DNA of 64,000 nt from Haloferula sp. BvORR071 (GCF_000739615.1 NZ_BATP01000030.1:124001-188000), one strand, 5' to 3'. Counted from the first letter of the stretch, positions 17,644 through 27,636 are shown. The notes: generated by a model not told the origin, from the sequence alone. Numbers and translations are program-made.

Positions 17644-18420
17644 TCAACCTGCGGACTGCAAGGGCGATCCGACCCAGGGCTCGCCCGAATCCCCGTCGAC
17701 AAAGGGCCGCAAAATGGGGTCTTGGGTGTCCTTCAGCTCCTCCGGCGATCCAGTCCAGTGGACTCGCCCCTCCTGCAGGAAAACCACCCGGTCGGCGATG
17801 TGGAAGACGCTGCGCATTTCATGGGTGATCACCACATTGGTCATGCCGTGGTGGTGCTGGAGGTCCTTGATGAGATGGTCGATGGAATCCGCGGTGATCG
17901 GATCCAAGCCGGCGTGCGGCTCATCGTAGAGCACGCAGGCGGGACGGCCGACGACGGCGCGGGCGAGCGCAACCCGCTTGCGCATGCCCCCGGAAAGCTC
18001 GGAGGGCATTTTCTTCTGCTGGCCCGGCAGGCGGACGATTTCCAAGGCCTCGGCGACGCGGTCTTTGATCTCCTTGGCATCCTTCACCCCAATTTCGCGG
18101 AGGGGGAAAGCGACGTTTTCCTCGACGCTCATCGAGTCGAAAAGGGCGCCGTTCTGGAACATGATGCCGACCTTGCGGCGGTAGGGCGCGAGCTGGCGCT
18201 CATCGAGCAGGGAGATGTCCTCGCCATCGACCTCCACGGTGCCTTTCCACGGGCGGAGGAGTCCGGGCAGATGCTTGAGGAGGACCGACTTTCCGCCGCC
18301 CGAGCCGCCGAGCAGGACGAGGGTCTCGCCGCGGATGATATCGAGATCCACGCCGCGCAAGACGTGCTGCGAACCGAACTTTTGCTCGAGACCACGCACA
18401 CGGATGAAGGGCTCGCCCAT
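17644..18420 (-). CDS. MlaF-like ABC transporter ATP-binding protein
   Basis: 258 residues from ATG 18420 (MGEPFIRVRGLEQKFG); a longer frame upstream has no domain. Walker A GGSGGGKS, Q-loop MFQNGALFDSMSVEENV, signature LSGGMRKR, Walker B VLYDEPHAGLDP and the switch His in VITHEM are all intact. The NGALFDSMSVEENVAFPL sequence is characteristic of the MlaF/Mkl group of lipid ABC importers. It pairs with the adjacent MCE protein; the membrane permease MlaE must be encoded elsewhere. Confidence 0.9.
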   Translation of the reverse strand: MGEPFIRVRGLEQKFGSQHVLRGVDLDIIRGETLVLLGGSGGGKSVLLKHLPGLLRPWKGTVEVDGEDISLLDERQLAPYRRKVGIMFQNGALFDSMSVEENVAFPLREIGVKDAKEIKDRVAEALEIVRLPGQQKKMPSELSGGMRKRVALARAVVGRPACVLYDEPHAGLDPITADSIDHLIKDLQHHHGMTNVVITHEMRSVFHIADRVVFLQEGRVHWTGSPEELKDTQDPILRPFVDGDSGEPWVGSPLQSAG

Positions 18421-18451
18421 GAGGGGAGGCTCTGAAAGGTAGCGAGTGAGA

Positions 18452-19567
18452 TCAAGGGGAATGGAAACGATCCAAACTCCAAGCCTCGACCCCGCCCTCA
18501 GCCCCACCCGTCGCCATCCTCGCCACCATCTCTCCTAACAAAATCGTGAACTTGAAACCATGCCCGCTGCATCCGGAGCAGAGCACGATCCGCCGCGAGC
18601 CCGGAGCATGATCGAGGATGAAGCGCTCGTCCGGCGTGATGGTGTAGAGGCAGGACTGCGCGGTGATCACCTCGCCCGAGAGATCCGGAAAACGCCGGGC
18701 AAGGTGGTCCATCGCGCGCTCCAGGTGCTCCGGCATCAGCGGGCGCTCCGCTTGGTCGGGATCGAAGTCCATGCCCGCATCGTGCGAGGCGAACTTGATC
18801 CCTGCCACCCGGCCATCACTGGGGAAGCCGTAGTATTCGCTCGGCTCCTCGATCCACACCGGCAGGCGCTCCGGCTGGAAATTCTCGGGATGTCGAGCGA
18901 TGCCAGCATAGATCACCTGGCGCAAGGCGGTGCGCAGGGGCAGCCCAAGCGGTGCCAGCAGCTTCCCCAGCCAAGGGCCCGCGGTCACGATCACGACATC
19001 GAAGGAATCCGTACCGCCATCGGTGGAGACGAGCACCTCTCCCTCAAGCTCTTGGACATGGCGCACTGCCGTGGCTTCACGCAGCCGCGCTCCCGCCTCA
19101 CAGGCGAGCCGCGCTTGCGCCAAAACACAGTCGCCCGCCCGCAGGAAGCCTGACTCGCTTTGGAAGACCGCTTCGGCACCGGCACCGATATTCAACGCCG
19201 GGAAGCGCGCCGAAGATTCTTCCCGTGAGAGCAGCTCGTAGCCGAGGCCCGCTTCCTCCAAGGCAAGACGAGTCGCCTCCACCTTGGCATCACCCTTCGG
19301 CCCGAAGGTCAGCCCACCGCAGCGCACGAAAAGCTCCTGCCCGGCCTCCCGCTCCAGCTCGTTCCACAGCTCGTAGCTGCGGGCCATCATGCGCGTGTGG
19401 AAGGCATCCGGATAGCTGCGGCGGATGATCCGGCTGTGCCCGTGCGAGCTACCGCGCGCATGGCCCAGCTCGAATTGCTCATAGCCGACCACCTCATGCC
19501 CCTCGCGGGCCAGGAAACGCAGGGCAGCCGAACCGCTGCCCCCGATGCCGATCACCGCGATCCTCAT
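18452..19567 (-). CDS. FAD-dependent sarcosine / N-methyltryptophan oxidase-like protein
   Basis: 371 residues, the normal length of monomeric sarcosine oxidase and SolA. The N-terminal dinucleotide-binding motif GIGGSGSAAL, the segment SSHGHSRIIRRSYP near the flavin, the lysine in GIKFASH and the covalent-flavin cysteine Cys306 in the motif SCLYTITPDE are present, as is GCSGHGFKF near the end. It should oxidise a secondary N-methyl amine to an aldehyde with release of peroxide. Its ATG overlaps the stop of the small lipoprotein gene (ATGA). No folate or glycine-cleavage gene is nearby. Confidence 0.85.
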   Translation of the reverse strand: MRIAVIGIGGSGSAALRFLAREGHEVVGYEQFELGHARGSSHGHSRIIRRSYPDAFHTRMMARSYELWNELEREAGQELFVRCGGLTFGPKGDAKVEATRLALEEAGLGYELLSREESSARFPALNIGAGAEAVFQSESGFLRAGDCVLAQARLACEAGARLREATAVRHVQELEGEVLVSTDGGTDSFDVVIVTAGPWLGKLLAPLGLPLRTALRQVIYAGIARHPENFQPERLPVWIEEPSEYYGFPSDGRVAGIKFASHDAGMDFDPDQAERPLMPEHLERAMDHLARRFPDLSGEVITAQSCLYTITPDERFILDHAPGSRRIVLCSGCSGHGFKFTILLGEMVARMATGGAEGGVEAWSLDRFHSP

Positions 19568-19713
19568 CGCCCGGCATCGGCCAATGCACGGGCTTCGCCG
19601 CCCTGGGGCTCATTGGAGCTCCCCATCTTGAAGGGATTGGTCGTGTCCTTCCCACAGGAGGCAAAGAGAAGACAGGAAGCGAGACCGGCGGCGAGCAAGA
19701 GCAAGGACTTCAT
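19564..19713 (-). CDS. Small lipoprotein, 49 residues
   Basis: ATG at 19713 begins MKSLLLLAAGLASCLLFASCG, a signal peptide with the lipobox FASC (Cys20). A short polar mature part (about 29 residues, TTNPFKMGSSNEPQGG) follows, ending in a TGA that overlaps the ATG of the oxidase gene. Lipobox, start and four-base overlap make it a credible gene despite its size. Function unknown; short lipoproteins of this kind are often lost in automated annotation. Confidence 0.7.
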   Translation of the reverse strand: MKSLLLLAAGLASCLLFASCGKDTTNPFKMGSSNEPQGGEARALADAGR

Positions 19714-19747
19714 AGCGAGCTTGAAATACCCTCCCATGGGCCCCGGG

Positions 19748-20734
19748 TCAATGCCGCCACCGGGGCCATAGCCCTTTCATCTTCGCGATCACCTCCGCCA
19801 CCCGCGACTGCCGCTCACCCCGCACCAGAAACCACGGCACTGGCTGTGCTGCCAGGGCATCCGCAAACCAGCGGTGCATCTCGTGGCGCAGGTGCTCGCC
19901 GTCGCGCAGGCCATCCTGCACGAAGGGAATCTCATCGCCTGTTAGAATATACAGATCCGCCCGGCCCCCCGCCGCGAACTCTTCCAGCTCGGGCAGGTGC
20001 GTATTCATGTAGCGCCGGTGCCACAGCACCGTGGCAAAGGCATTCGTGTCGCAGATCAGGATGCGGTTTGCCTCTCGCGCGGCTGCGTTCTCGCGACGCG
20101 TTTGTTCGCGGGCGATTTCCAAGAATTCCGCGGAGTGCCACGTGCTGTCGCCCCGCGCCTGCTTGAGCGCGCTGTACTCCCGGCCATACTCGGCGACCCA
20201 TGCGGTGTCTAAGGCTTCCGCCAGGTCCGTCGCCAAGGTCGTCGTGCCGGTGGACTCCGCACCTAGGATCACGACGCGCTTCGCGAACCACTCCTTAAGC
20301 GGCGGATCGATGAAGTCCCACATCGCGAATGGGTCGCTGCGCACCGCGGTGCCACTGCACGGAACCGTAAGGCGCGCGTGGTCCACCATCACGTGCCTCG
20401 CACCCATCATTCCAGCATAGCGCTCGCCATATTCTTCCGAAGTGAAGACCACATCCGGCGCGCGGCCGAGCCAGAGCAGCGTGTTCTCCGCCCACACCCG
20501 CGTGTCGTTCTCATCGTAGCGGTCGTCGATCAGCATGATCTCCGCGGTTGGGACCATCTCCCTCAGCCAGCCCGCACGCAGCTCCGGCGGGATCGGATCG
20601 ACCGGCTTGCCGCAGACAATCACCACCAAGCGCTCGCAACGCGACAAGGCGGTCTCGATCAGGAAGCGATGCCCGCGGTGCGGCGGCAGGAATTTGCCCA
20701 CCACCACGCCGAGTCCGAAGCGCTCCGCACTCAC
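19748..20734 (-). CDS. nadR: NadR-like NMN adenylyltransferase / ribosylnicotinamide kinase
   Basis: 328 residues from GTG 20734, whose GTGA overlap with pnuC is the most economical start; an ATG at 20758 would overlap more. The N-terminal half is an NMN adenylyltransferase with GKFLPPHRGH (HxGH at 19-22). The C-terminal half (from about 155) is a nicotinamide riboside kinase-type P-loop domain beginning VVILGAESTGTTT. The usual Walker A lysine is replaced by Thr164. The DNA-binding HTH of enterobacterial NadR is absent. It would phosphorylate imported nicotinamide riboside and adenylate NMN to NAD. Last gene of the NAD operon proper, directly after the transporter it serves. Confidence 0.88.
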   Translation of the reverse strand: MSAERFGLGVVVGKFLPPHRGHRFLIETALSRCERLVVIVCGKPVDPIPPELRAGWLREMVPTAEIMLIDDRYDENDTRVWAENTLLWLGRAPDVVFTSEEYGERYAGMMGARHVMVDHARLTVPCSGTAVRSDPFAMWDFIDPPLKEWFAKRVVILGAESTGTTTLATDLAEALDTAWVAEYGREYSALKQARGDSTWHSAEFLEIAREQTRRENAAAREANRILICDTNAFATVLWHRRYMNTHLPELEEFAAGGRADLYILTGDEIPFVQDGLRDGEHLRHEMHRWFADALAAQPVPWFLVRGERQSRVAEVIAKMKGLWPRWRH

Positions 20735-21420
20735 GCTGCCCGTAGCTCCTTCCGCCATCGCTTGAGTCCGAGAATGCACAGCACGATGAAGCCTGCGTAG
20801 AGCGCCGAGGTCAGCGGTAGCTTCTTCGACAAATAGAGCGGCACGTAGATCAGATCGGCGGCGATCCACAGCCACCAGTTCTCAATCTTCTTCCGGCAGA
20901 GCAGATACTGCGCGGCCAGGCAAATCACCGTGCTCAGGGCGTCCCAGAAAGGGGCTGAGCCGTTCACCATGATCAGGATCTCACGCAGCCCCCATGTCCC
21001 TGCGACAAGAAAGACGGCGATCAAGATCCACTCCATTCGCGAAGTATCGGAGACCTTCAGCTTCGAGCGGCCCTTGCCACCATACAACCACTCCCACCAG
21101 CCCCACACGCCGAAGCCGAAGTACACCCACTGCAGCCCGAAGTCCGCATAGAGGCGCGCTTCCCAGAACAGAAACGCGAAAGCGATGTTGTTCGCCAGCC
21201 CGATCGGCCAATTCCAGATATTCTCCTTCGTGACCAGCCAGACGCAGATCGCACCGGTGGCGAAGCCCCAGGCCTCCGTCATATCGATCGGCAACCACTG
21301 CAGCCGAGCACAGAACAGCAGTAAGGCGGACAGCAGCGGAACCAGCACCGTATCCGGCGTGATCTTGGCAGGCGGCACCTCGTTGAGCTCCGCGGTGGTT
21401 ATGTCTGAGTCATCCGCCAT
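20731..21420 (-). CDS. pnuC: PnuC nicotinamide riboside transporter
   Basis: 229 residues with seven or so hydrophobic segments. The PnuC core is plain: NIWNWPIGLANNIAF, WEARLYADFGLQWVYFGFGVWGWWEW and a C-terminal ENWWLWIAADLIYVPLY. PnuC carries nicotinamide riboside by facilitated diffusion, trapped by the kinase activity of NadR, which is translationally coupled immediately downstream. Three bases separate it from pncA. An N-terminal extension of about 25 polar residues precedes the first helix. Confidence 0.93.
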   Translation of the reverse strand: MADDSDITTAELNEVPPAKITPDTVLVPLLSALLLFCARLQWLPIDMTEAWGFATGAICVWLVTKENIWNWPIGLANNIAFAFLFWEARLYADFGLQWVYFGFGVWGWWEWLYGGKGRSKLKVSDTSRMEWILIAVFLVAGTWGLREILIMVNGSAPFWDALSTVICLAAQYLLCRKKIENWWLWIAADLIYVPLYLSKKLPLTSALYAGFIVLCILGLKRWRKELRAA

Positions 21421-21423
21421 CAG

Positions 21424-22029
21424 CTACTCTTGGATCGTCACACCTTTGGATCGCATCTCTTCCACCGCCTTGTCCACATCGCCCGGTGTCAGATTCACGC
21501 CACGACTCGCAGGCAAATGCAGTGTGACCGCAAAACCCTCGGCCAAGGCATCCAGCGCGGTGAACTTCACGCAGTAGTCCGTGGCCAAACCACAGACCGT
21601 GACCCGGTTCACGCCCTGCTCGCGCAACCACTCGGCGAGCCCGGTCGACTTGCGATGACCGTTGTCATAGAGGCCGCTGTAGCTGTCGATCGCCGGATCG
21701 GTTCCCTTGCGGAAGACCTTCGTGATCCGCTCCGCTTGTAGGCCGGGAGCGAGGTCCGCACCACTTGTGCCTTGCACGCAATGCACCGGCCACAGCACCT
21801 GCGGCAGGCCATTGAGGTCGATTACCTCAAAGAGCTGCTTGCCGGGATGGTTCCCCGCAAAGCTGCCGTGATCGGCTGGGTGCCAGTCCTGGGTGGCAAC
21901 GATGATCGGAAAATCATCCATCAAGCGGTTCGCTACTGGAATCACCAGATCGCCCTCCGGCACCGCCAGCGCACCGCCGGGCAGGAAGTCATTCTGGATA
22001 TCGACGAGGATAAGAGCGTGGTCGTTCAT
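21424..22029 (-). CDS. pncA: Nicotinamidase
   Basis: 201 residues. The catalytic triad is visible: Asp10 (LILVDIQNDF), Lys108 (VFRKGTD) and Cys153 (LATDYCVKF). Metal ligands Asp48, His50 and His83 are in TQDWHPADHGSF and WPVHCVQGT. The enzyme deamidates nicotinamide to nicotinic acid, which PncB, encoded in the same operon, converts to NaMN. The ATG overlaps the ADP-ribosylglycohydrolase stop (ATGA). Confidence 0.95.
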   Translation of the reverse strand: MNDHALILVDIQNDFLPGGALAVPEGDLVIPVANRLMDDFPIIVATQDWHPADHGSFAGNHPGKQLFEVIDLNGLPQVLWPVHCVQGTSGADLAPGLQAERITKVFRKGTDPAIDSYSGLYDNGHRKSTGLAEWLREQGVNRVTVCGLATDYCVKFTALDALAEGFAVTLHLPASRGVNLTPGDVDKAVEEMRSKGVTIQE

Positions 22030-22958
22030 GCTGCTGCTTCGTGAAGTCGTTTGGCAAAATCCAGGATCATCTCGCGGCCGTGGAGCTTCTCCAGCCAGCC
22101 GTCGGGGATGCCGCAGAGGCCGTAATACGCCCCCGCGATCTGACCGTAGATCGCACCGGTGGTATCCGCATCATCTCCCAAGTTCACGGCCATCAAGGCG
22201 CCCTCCTTAAAGTTATCGCTGCGGTGAAATGCCCACAAGGCGGCTTCAAGCGATCGCACCACGTAACCGGCGCCACGAATCTCAGGCGGCTCCTTCTCTT
22301 TGAAAGATCCACCGGCCACCAAGGCCATCGGGGAGTCCTTGAATTCAAGCCCAGCTTTCAGCGGATGATAAAGCGGCGCGAGCACTTCCTCCTTGCTCGT
22401 CCCATTGATCAGCCCCCAGAGGATTCCCCCGAAGTAGCGACAGGCATCGAGGCACGCTGCAGCCTGATGCGTACTGCGCGAACTCTCCACCGAGTAGTGC
22501 ACCGCATTCTCGGCTGATTTGTAGTAGATCGGTACCGGAGCCAGCCGCATGATCGAGCCATTGCCCGCCGAATAAGTATCCTTGCTGCCACTGTCCGGCT
22601 TGCCGCTCTTCAAGAAGGAATACAGGGCTCCGCTAACCGTATTCCCGATATCGAAGCAATTCCCGGTCGCACTCATATGACCTTCCTGCCACCAGCGGAC
22701 GTATTGATCCGCCTGATCCCGCAGATCGAAGCCGCGACATTCCAACAGACTCTCCGCCAGACAGAGCGCCATCGAAGTATCATCAGTCCACTGGCCGGCC
22801 TTCAAATGAAATGGCCCGCCGCCGACCATGTCATTGATCGGCTCGAAGCTTCCCGGACTTCTGAACTCCAACGTCGTGCCCAAGGCATCGCCCACCGCCA
22901 ATCCGGCAAGACAGCCCAAGGCACGATCCAAAGCGCCTGTATCGCTCGATGTCTTCAT
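22026..22958 (-). CDS. ADP-ribosylglycohydrolase (DraG/ARH family) 1
   Basis: 310 residues, full length for the family. The first metal site [17 protein letters not shown] and the second [20 protein letters not shown] are intact, with the GxxxGDALG start GLAVGDALG and the conserved [12 protein letters not shown]. The family uses two Mg ions to remove ADP-ribose from arginine, serine or DNA, or cleaves related ADP-ribosyl linkages. Here it is coupled to a macrodomain gene upstream and to nicotinamidase downstream (four-base overlaps on both sides), pointing to ADP-ribose turnover feeding NAD salvage. Confidence 0.9.
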   Translation of the reverse strand: MKTSSDTGALDRALGCLAGLAVGDALGTTLEFRSPGSFEPINDMVGGGPFHLKAGQWTDDTSMALCLAESLLECRGFDLRDQADQYVRWWQEGHMSATGNCFDIGNTVSGALYSFLKSGKPDSGSKDTYSAGNGSIMRLAPVPIYYKSAENAVHYSVESSRSTHQAAACLDACRYFGGILWGLINGTSKEEVLAPLYHPLKAGLEFKDSPMALVAGGSFKEKEPPEIRGAGYVVRSLEAALWAFHRSDNFKEGALMAVNLGDDADTTGAIYGQIAGAYYGLCGIPDGWLEKLHGREMILDFAKRLHEAAA

Positions 22959-23452
22959 GCTTCCTTGGCCAGTTCGCCCTGATAGATCTCCAGATCCTTC
23001 GCCGAAAAACAGCAGAAGGTCACTTCCAGCGGATGCTCCTTCACGAAGTCCGGCGCCGTCTTCACTGCAATCGCGGTCGCCTGCTCGATCGAATAGCCAT
23101 AGATCCCGGTGCTGATCGCCGGAAAGGCGATCGACTTCAGCCCATGTTTTGCCGCCAGCTCCAGCGAGTTGCGGTAGCAGCTCGTCAGCAACTCCGCCTG
23201 CTTCCCCGTGCCGCCGTTCCAGACCGGACCCACGGCGTGGATCACATGCTTCGCCGGCAAGCGGTAGCCCTTGGTGATCTTCGCCTCACCGGTCTTGCAG
23301 CCGTTCAGCATGCGGCACTCGGCCACGAGCTCCGGACCCGCGGCACGATGTATCGCACCATCGACCCCACCCCCGCCCAACAGGCTGGTATTAGCCGCGT
23401 TGACAATGGCATCCACCTCCAGCTTGGTGATGTCTCCTTGGATTGCTTTCAT
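22955..23452 (-). CDS. Macrodomain ADP-ribose hydrolase (YmdB/MacroD type)
   Basis: 165 residues, a single macrodomain. [19 protein letters not shown] is followed by the glycine loop [14 protein letters not shown] with Asn21 and Asp31 at the catalytic positions of the MacroD class, [17 protein letters not shown] and the phosphate loop ISTGIYGY. These enzymes hydrolyse O-acetyl-ADP-ribose and mono-ADP-ribose on acidic residues, and some act on ADP-ribose 1''-phosphate. The stop overlaps the next ATG. Confidence 0.93.
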   Translation of the reverse strand: MKAIQGDITKLEVDAIVNAANTSLLGGGGVDGAIHRAAGPELVAECRMLNGCKTGEAKITKGYRLPAKHVIHAVGPVWNGGTGKQAELLTSCYRNSLELAAKHGLKSIAFPAISTGIYGYSIEQATAIAVKTAPDFVKEHPLEVTFCCFSAKDLEIYQGELAKEA

Positions 23453-23469
23453 TTGGATAGTCGATTGGT

Positions 23470-23949
23470 TTAGTTGGCCCGGCCCTTCTTGAGAAACTCC
23501 ACAACAACGATTTCACCAGCGAAACCACCATCCGCCGCCGCTTCCAGCATCGCCGCCTTTGCCACTTGGGAGTTCAGCCCGCCCGTCCCCGCGCCTATCA
23601 GCGGAAAGGCGATCGAATTCATCTGATGTTCAGTAGCCAAATCCAAGGCACTCTTCATACAGCGTTCCACCGTCTTCGCTGAACTCCGCCACGCAAGGTT
23701 GATGCCAGCCACATGGATGATGCCCTTGAAGGGCAGCCGCCCCGCCGAAGTCCAGCGCGCCTCTCCCAAAGGGATCGGGCCGAACTTCCCGAGTTCGCGG
23801 AATGGCGCATAGCCACCACGCTTCTTGATCGCGCCGGAGACCCCACTGGGCAGCAAGAGCCACCATGGAATCACATTGCGATTCCAAGCGTTCACAATCA
23901 CATCAACCTCTTGATTCAAGAGATCACCGCTGACCAGGGAGACAGGCAT
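23470..23949 (-). CDS. Divergent macrodomain protein
   Basis: 159 residues with the macrodomain frame: [18 protein letters not shown] at the start, [15 protein letters not shown] in the middle and [14 protein letters not shown] as phosphate loop. The glycine loop is replaced by [18 protein letters not shown], so the Asp that serves catalysis in the MacroD class is absent (Ser). It may bind ADP-ribose without cleaving it by that mechanism, or use other residues, or act on a different nucleotide. It sits 17 bases upstream of the canonical macrodomain gene, so the pair is not a recent duplication but a functional couple. Confidence 0.85.
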   Translation of the reverse strand: MPVSLVSGDLLNQEVDVIVNAWNRNVIPWWLLLPSGVSGAIKKRGGYAPFRELGKFGPIPLGEARWTSAGRLPFKGIIHVAGINLAWRSSAKTVERCMKSALDLATEHQMNSIAFPLIGAGTGGLNSQVAKAAMLEAAADGGFAGEIVVVEFLKKGRAN

Positions 23950-23985
23950 TCTGGAAGTTCGGAAAATGAGTAAGAATCTCGTGCT

Positions 23986-25005
23986 TCAATAGGGCGGCAG
24001 TGCGCGGCGGAACACATGCCCAACCACGATCAGCAAGAAGAAGAAATTCCTCGCGAGCGAGAGCGGCCAAACGGGATAACTCAGCTTGGCACCTCCTGCC
24101 GCTTCACGAAGCGAGCGCGCATGGATCGGCCAGTCCCGCAATCCTGCGAGCCAATCGGAAGGCATGCCCTCCTCACCCGAATCGATCCCCGCCAGCGACC
24201 CCGCGATGAACGCCACCGTGTCTGTATCGCCGCCAGCCGCAACCACAGATTCCACCGTGGCTCGGAAGTCCCCGCGGTGCCGCAGCCAGGCAAACAAGGC
24301 CACCGCTGCCGAGTCCGGAGCGAAGCCGCTCACAAAACCCGCCTTGCGGCCGATCTTATCAGCGAAAGTCTCCACGCTATCGCCAGCACGCAACGCCGCC
24401 CAAAGCAAAGGGAAACGAGACTTCATCTCGTCGCTCTCCACCAAGCTCTCCAAGGCAGTCAGGATCTCGTCGGCTCCCTGGACCTCGCGCGCGGCGTAGG
24501 CACTTGCCTCCGCAATCATCCGCGCCGCTTCCCACGCCCGCGGATCCGAGTGAGTGATCCGCGTCGAAGCATCCGTGAAGGCCTTCCGCTCTTCCCGATC
24601 ACCGGCGAACTTCACCCCGATCACCGGCGCGCGCATCAGCGGACCATTGCCCGCCGACCAAACGCCGCTGCGCGATGGGCTCACTCCACACCAGAGCTTC
24701 AAGATCGAGCGGGCAGTCGCCAAGCCGATGCCAGCGGGCACCCCGGCGAGCCACCAGCGCAAGCGCTTAGCCAAGGCCCTGGCGAAGGCTGCGGCATCAT
24801 CCTCGCATTCCGTTAGAGCAAGCATCGTCATCACCGCATGCTCCGTGTCGTCGCTCACCATCCCACAACGCCCACACAGCCGCTGCCTGAGCGGTGCCGG
24901 CCATAGCCGCGCAATCCGCTTTGCGGACAAACCCTCTGCGGGAAGTCCCAAGGAATCACCAAGGGCACCGCCGAGCAGGCAGGATGATAGCGCTTCGTTC
25001 TTCAT
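23986..25005 (-). CDS. ADP-ribosylglycohydrolase family protein 2, membrane-tailed
   Basis: 339 residues from ATG 25005, which overlaps the DUF4291 stop. Family motifs are GGALGDSLGLPAEG, MVSDDTEHAVMTMLAL and AAGGDTDTVAFIAGSLAG; the central AGNGPLMRAPVIG also matches. It is clearly divergent from copy 1, with His replacing the usual Ser/Thr after the first metal site. About 20 hydrophobic residues at the C-terminus (SLARNFFFLLIVVGHVF) look like a membrane anchor, unusual for this family. The substrate is probably an ADP-ribosylated macromolecule or small molecule. Confidence 0.85.
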   Translation of the reverse strand: MKNEALSSCLLGGALGDSLGLPAEGLSAKRIARLWPAPLRQRLCGRCGMVSDDTEHAVMTMLALTECEDDAAAFARALAKRLRWWLAGVPAGIGLATARSILKLWCGVSPSRSGVWSAGNGPLMRAPVIGVKFAGDREERKAFTDASTRITHSDPRAWEAARMIAEASAYAAREVQGADEILTALESLVESDEMKSRFPLLWAALRAGDSVETFADKIGRKAGFVSGFAPDSAAVALFAWLRHRGDFRATVESVVAAGGDTDTVAFIAGSLAGIDSGEEGMPSDWLAGLRDWPIHARSLREAAGGAKLSYPVWPLSLARNFFFLLIVVGHVFRRALPPY

Positions 25006-25649
25006 AGCGCAGGCTCCGTCTCCCACGGGTCCAACATCACATTTTCCACAGCGTCTCTACGACGCGGCCGGTAGATGGTCTCCGCGGGCACCATCAGCTT
25101 GTCGGGGTCCTTGATCAACTCACGCTGCTCGGCCACGAATCCCGAGATATCCTCGATCTTGATGACTTCGCTCTCCGCATAACGCCGCAGCATCTCACTG
25201 CGCAGACCAAGCTGCACGGCGCGGCGCGGCAGCGGGCTGCCATCCGGTGCATGGTCCGGATCCCATTGCAATCTCACCTCCGAAGCCGCCAAGGCATCCT
25301 TCCATTGGTCCATGTCGCGATACCGGGTCGCATCGAAGGTGGACGGCACCGCCACTGCCAGGATCTCATCCAACAAGCTGCGCGGAATCGTCACAGCCAG
25401 GATAATCTCCTGACCTTCCTTCATTCCCCATCCAGAGCGGTACATCATCCACAAGAAGTTCGGCTTGATCCAGCTCATGCGGCTGAAACTGAATTCTCCG
25501 CCGAAGCATTGGTTCCGCGCGGCATAGCGGCCGATCGCCGGTCGATAGGCCTGATAGACCACCACCGAATTCTCGTCATGGCTCGCCAGAATATGGCGGC
25601 CTTGCGAAGGCCAAGCCGCCTTCATTTCATTGTAAGCTGCCAGCTTCAT
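25002..25649 (-). CDS. DUF4291 family protein
   Basis: 215 residues matching the DUF4291 pattern: VVVYQAYRPAIGRYAARNQCF, then FSRMSWIKPNFLWMMYRSGWGMKEGQE, and a central WDPDHAPDG. The biochemical function of the family is not known to me. Its position, overlapping kptA upstream and an ADP-ribosylglycohydrolase downstream by four bases each, suggests a role in NAD or ADP-ribose chemistry. A transferase-like fold is possible but unproven from sequence. Confidence 0.85.
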   Translation of the reverse strand: MKLAAYNEMKAAWPSQGRHILASHDENSVVVYQAYRPAIGRYAARNQCFGGEFSFSRMSWIKPNFLWMMYRSGWGMKEGQEIILAVTIPRSLLDEILAVAVPSTFDATRYRDMDQWKDALAASEVRLQWDPDHAPDGSPLPRRAVQLGLRSEMLRRYAESEVIKIEDISGFVAEQRELIKDPDKLMVPAETIYRPRRRDAVENVMLDPWETEPAL

Positions 25650-26185
25650 GGAAAATCAATAAACTCAGGCGGCACCGCATCCGTCAGCCAGACACCATTC
25701 TCCGAAACATAGAAAGGATGTCCCGCTGCGGACATCTCCGCCGCACGGATCGTGAGAATCACGGGATTGCCCCGCCGCTCGCCCACCTTCGTGGCTGTTA
25801 CGAGATCCGGGCTCAGGTGCACGTGATGCCGATTGCCCTTGTGCAGGCCACTCTCGCGGATGGACTCGATGAACTTCGGCACCGTGCCGTGGTAGAGGCT
25901 CTCCGGCGGAGCCTGCGGCACAAGCGCCAGATCCACCTTCACCGAGTGTCCTTGGTTCGCGCGGATGCGCTTGCCGTCTTCGCTCAACGCGAAGCGCTGC
26001 TTGTCGCTGCTGCGGACGATCTCCACCAAGGTCTCATAACTGAACTTCTTTCCGCGGCGACCTGCCGCTTGGATCAATTGCTCGCAATCGGTCCACCCGT
26101 TTTCGTCCAGGGTGATCCCGATCTTTCCCGGCTCATGCCGCAGCACGAGACTTAGGAACTTGCTGATTTCTACTTCTCTTTTCAC
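25646..26185 (-). CDS. kptA: RNA 2'-phosphotransferase KptA/Tpt1
   Basis: 179 residues from GTG 26185. The N-terminal winged module has SKFLSLVLRHEPG (Arg16-His17) and SDKQRFAL (Arg64). The ADP-ribosyltransferase-type half has YHGT (His99) and the Arg119 segment NRHHVHLSPD. The enzyme transfers an internal RNA 2'-phosphate to NAD, giving nicotinamide and ADP-ribose 1'',2''-cyclic phosphate; bacterial members can also ADP-ribosylate 5'-phosphate ends. Placement inside an NAD salvage operon beside macrodomain genes fits recycling of both products. Confidence 0.93.
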   Translation of the reverse strand: MKREVEISKFLSLVLRHEPGKIGITLDENGWTDCEQLIQAAGRRGKKFSYETLVEIVRSSDKQRFALSEDGKRIRANQGHSVKVDLALVPQAPPESLYHGTVPKFIESIRESGLHKGNRHHVHLSPDLVTATKVGERRGNPVILTIRAAEMSAAGHPFYVSENGVWLTDAVPPEFIDFP

Positions 26186-26196
26186 TTGTTTCTTTT

Positions 26197-27632
<1,436 letters not shown>

Positions 27633-27636
<4 letters not shown>

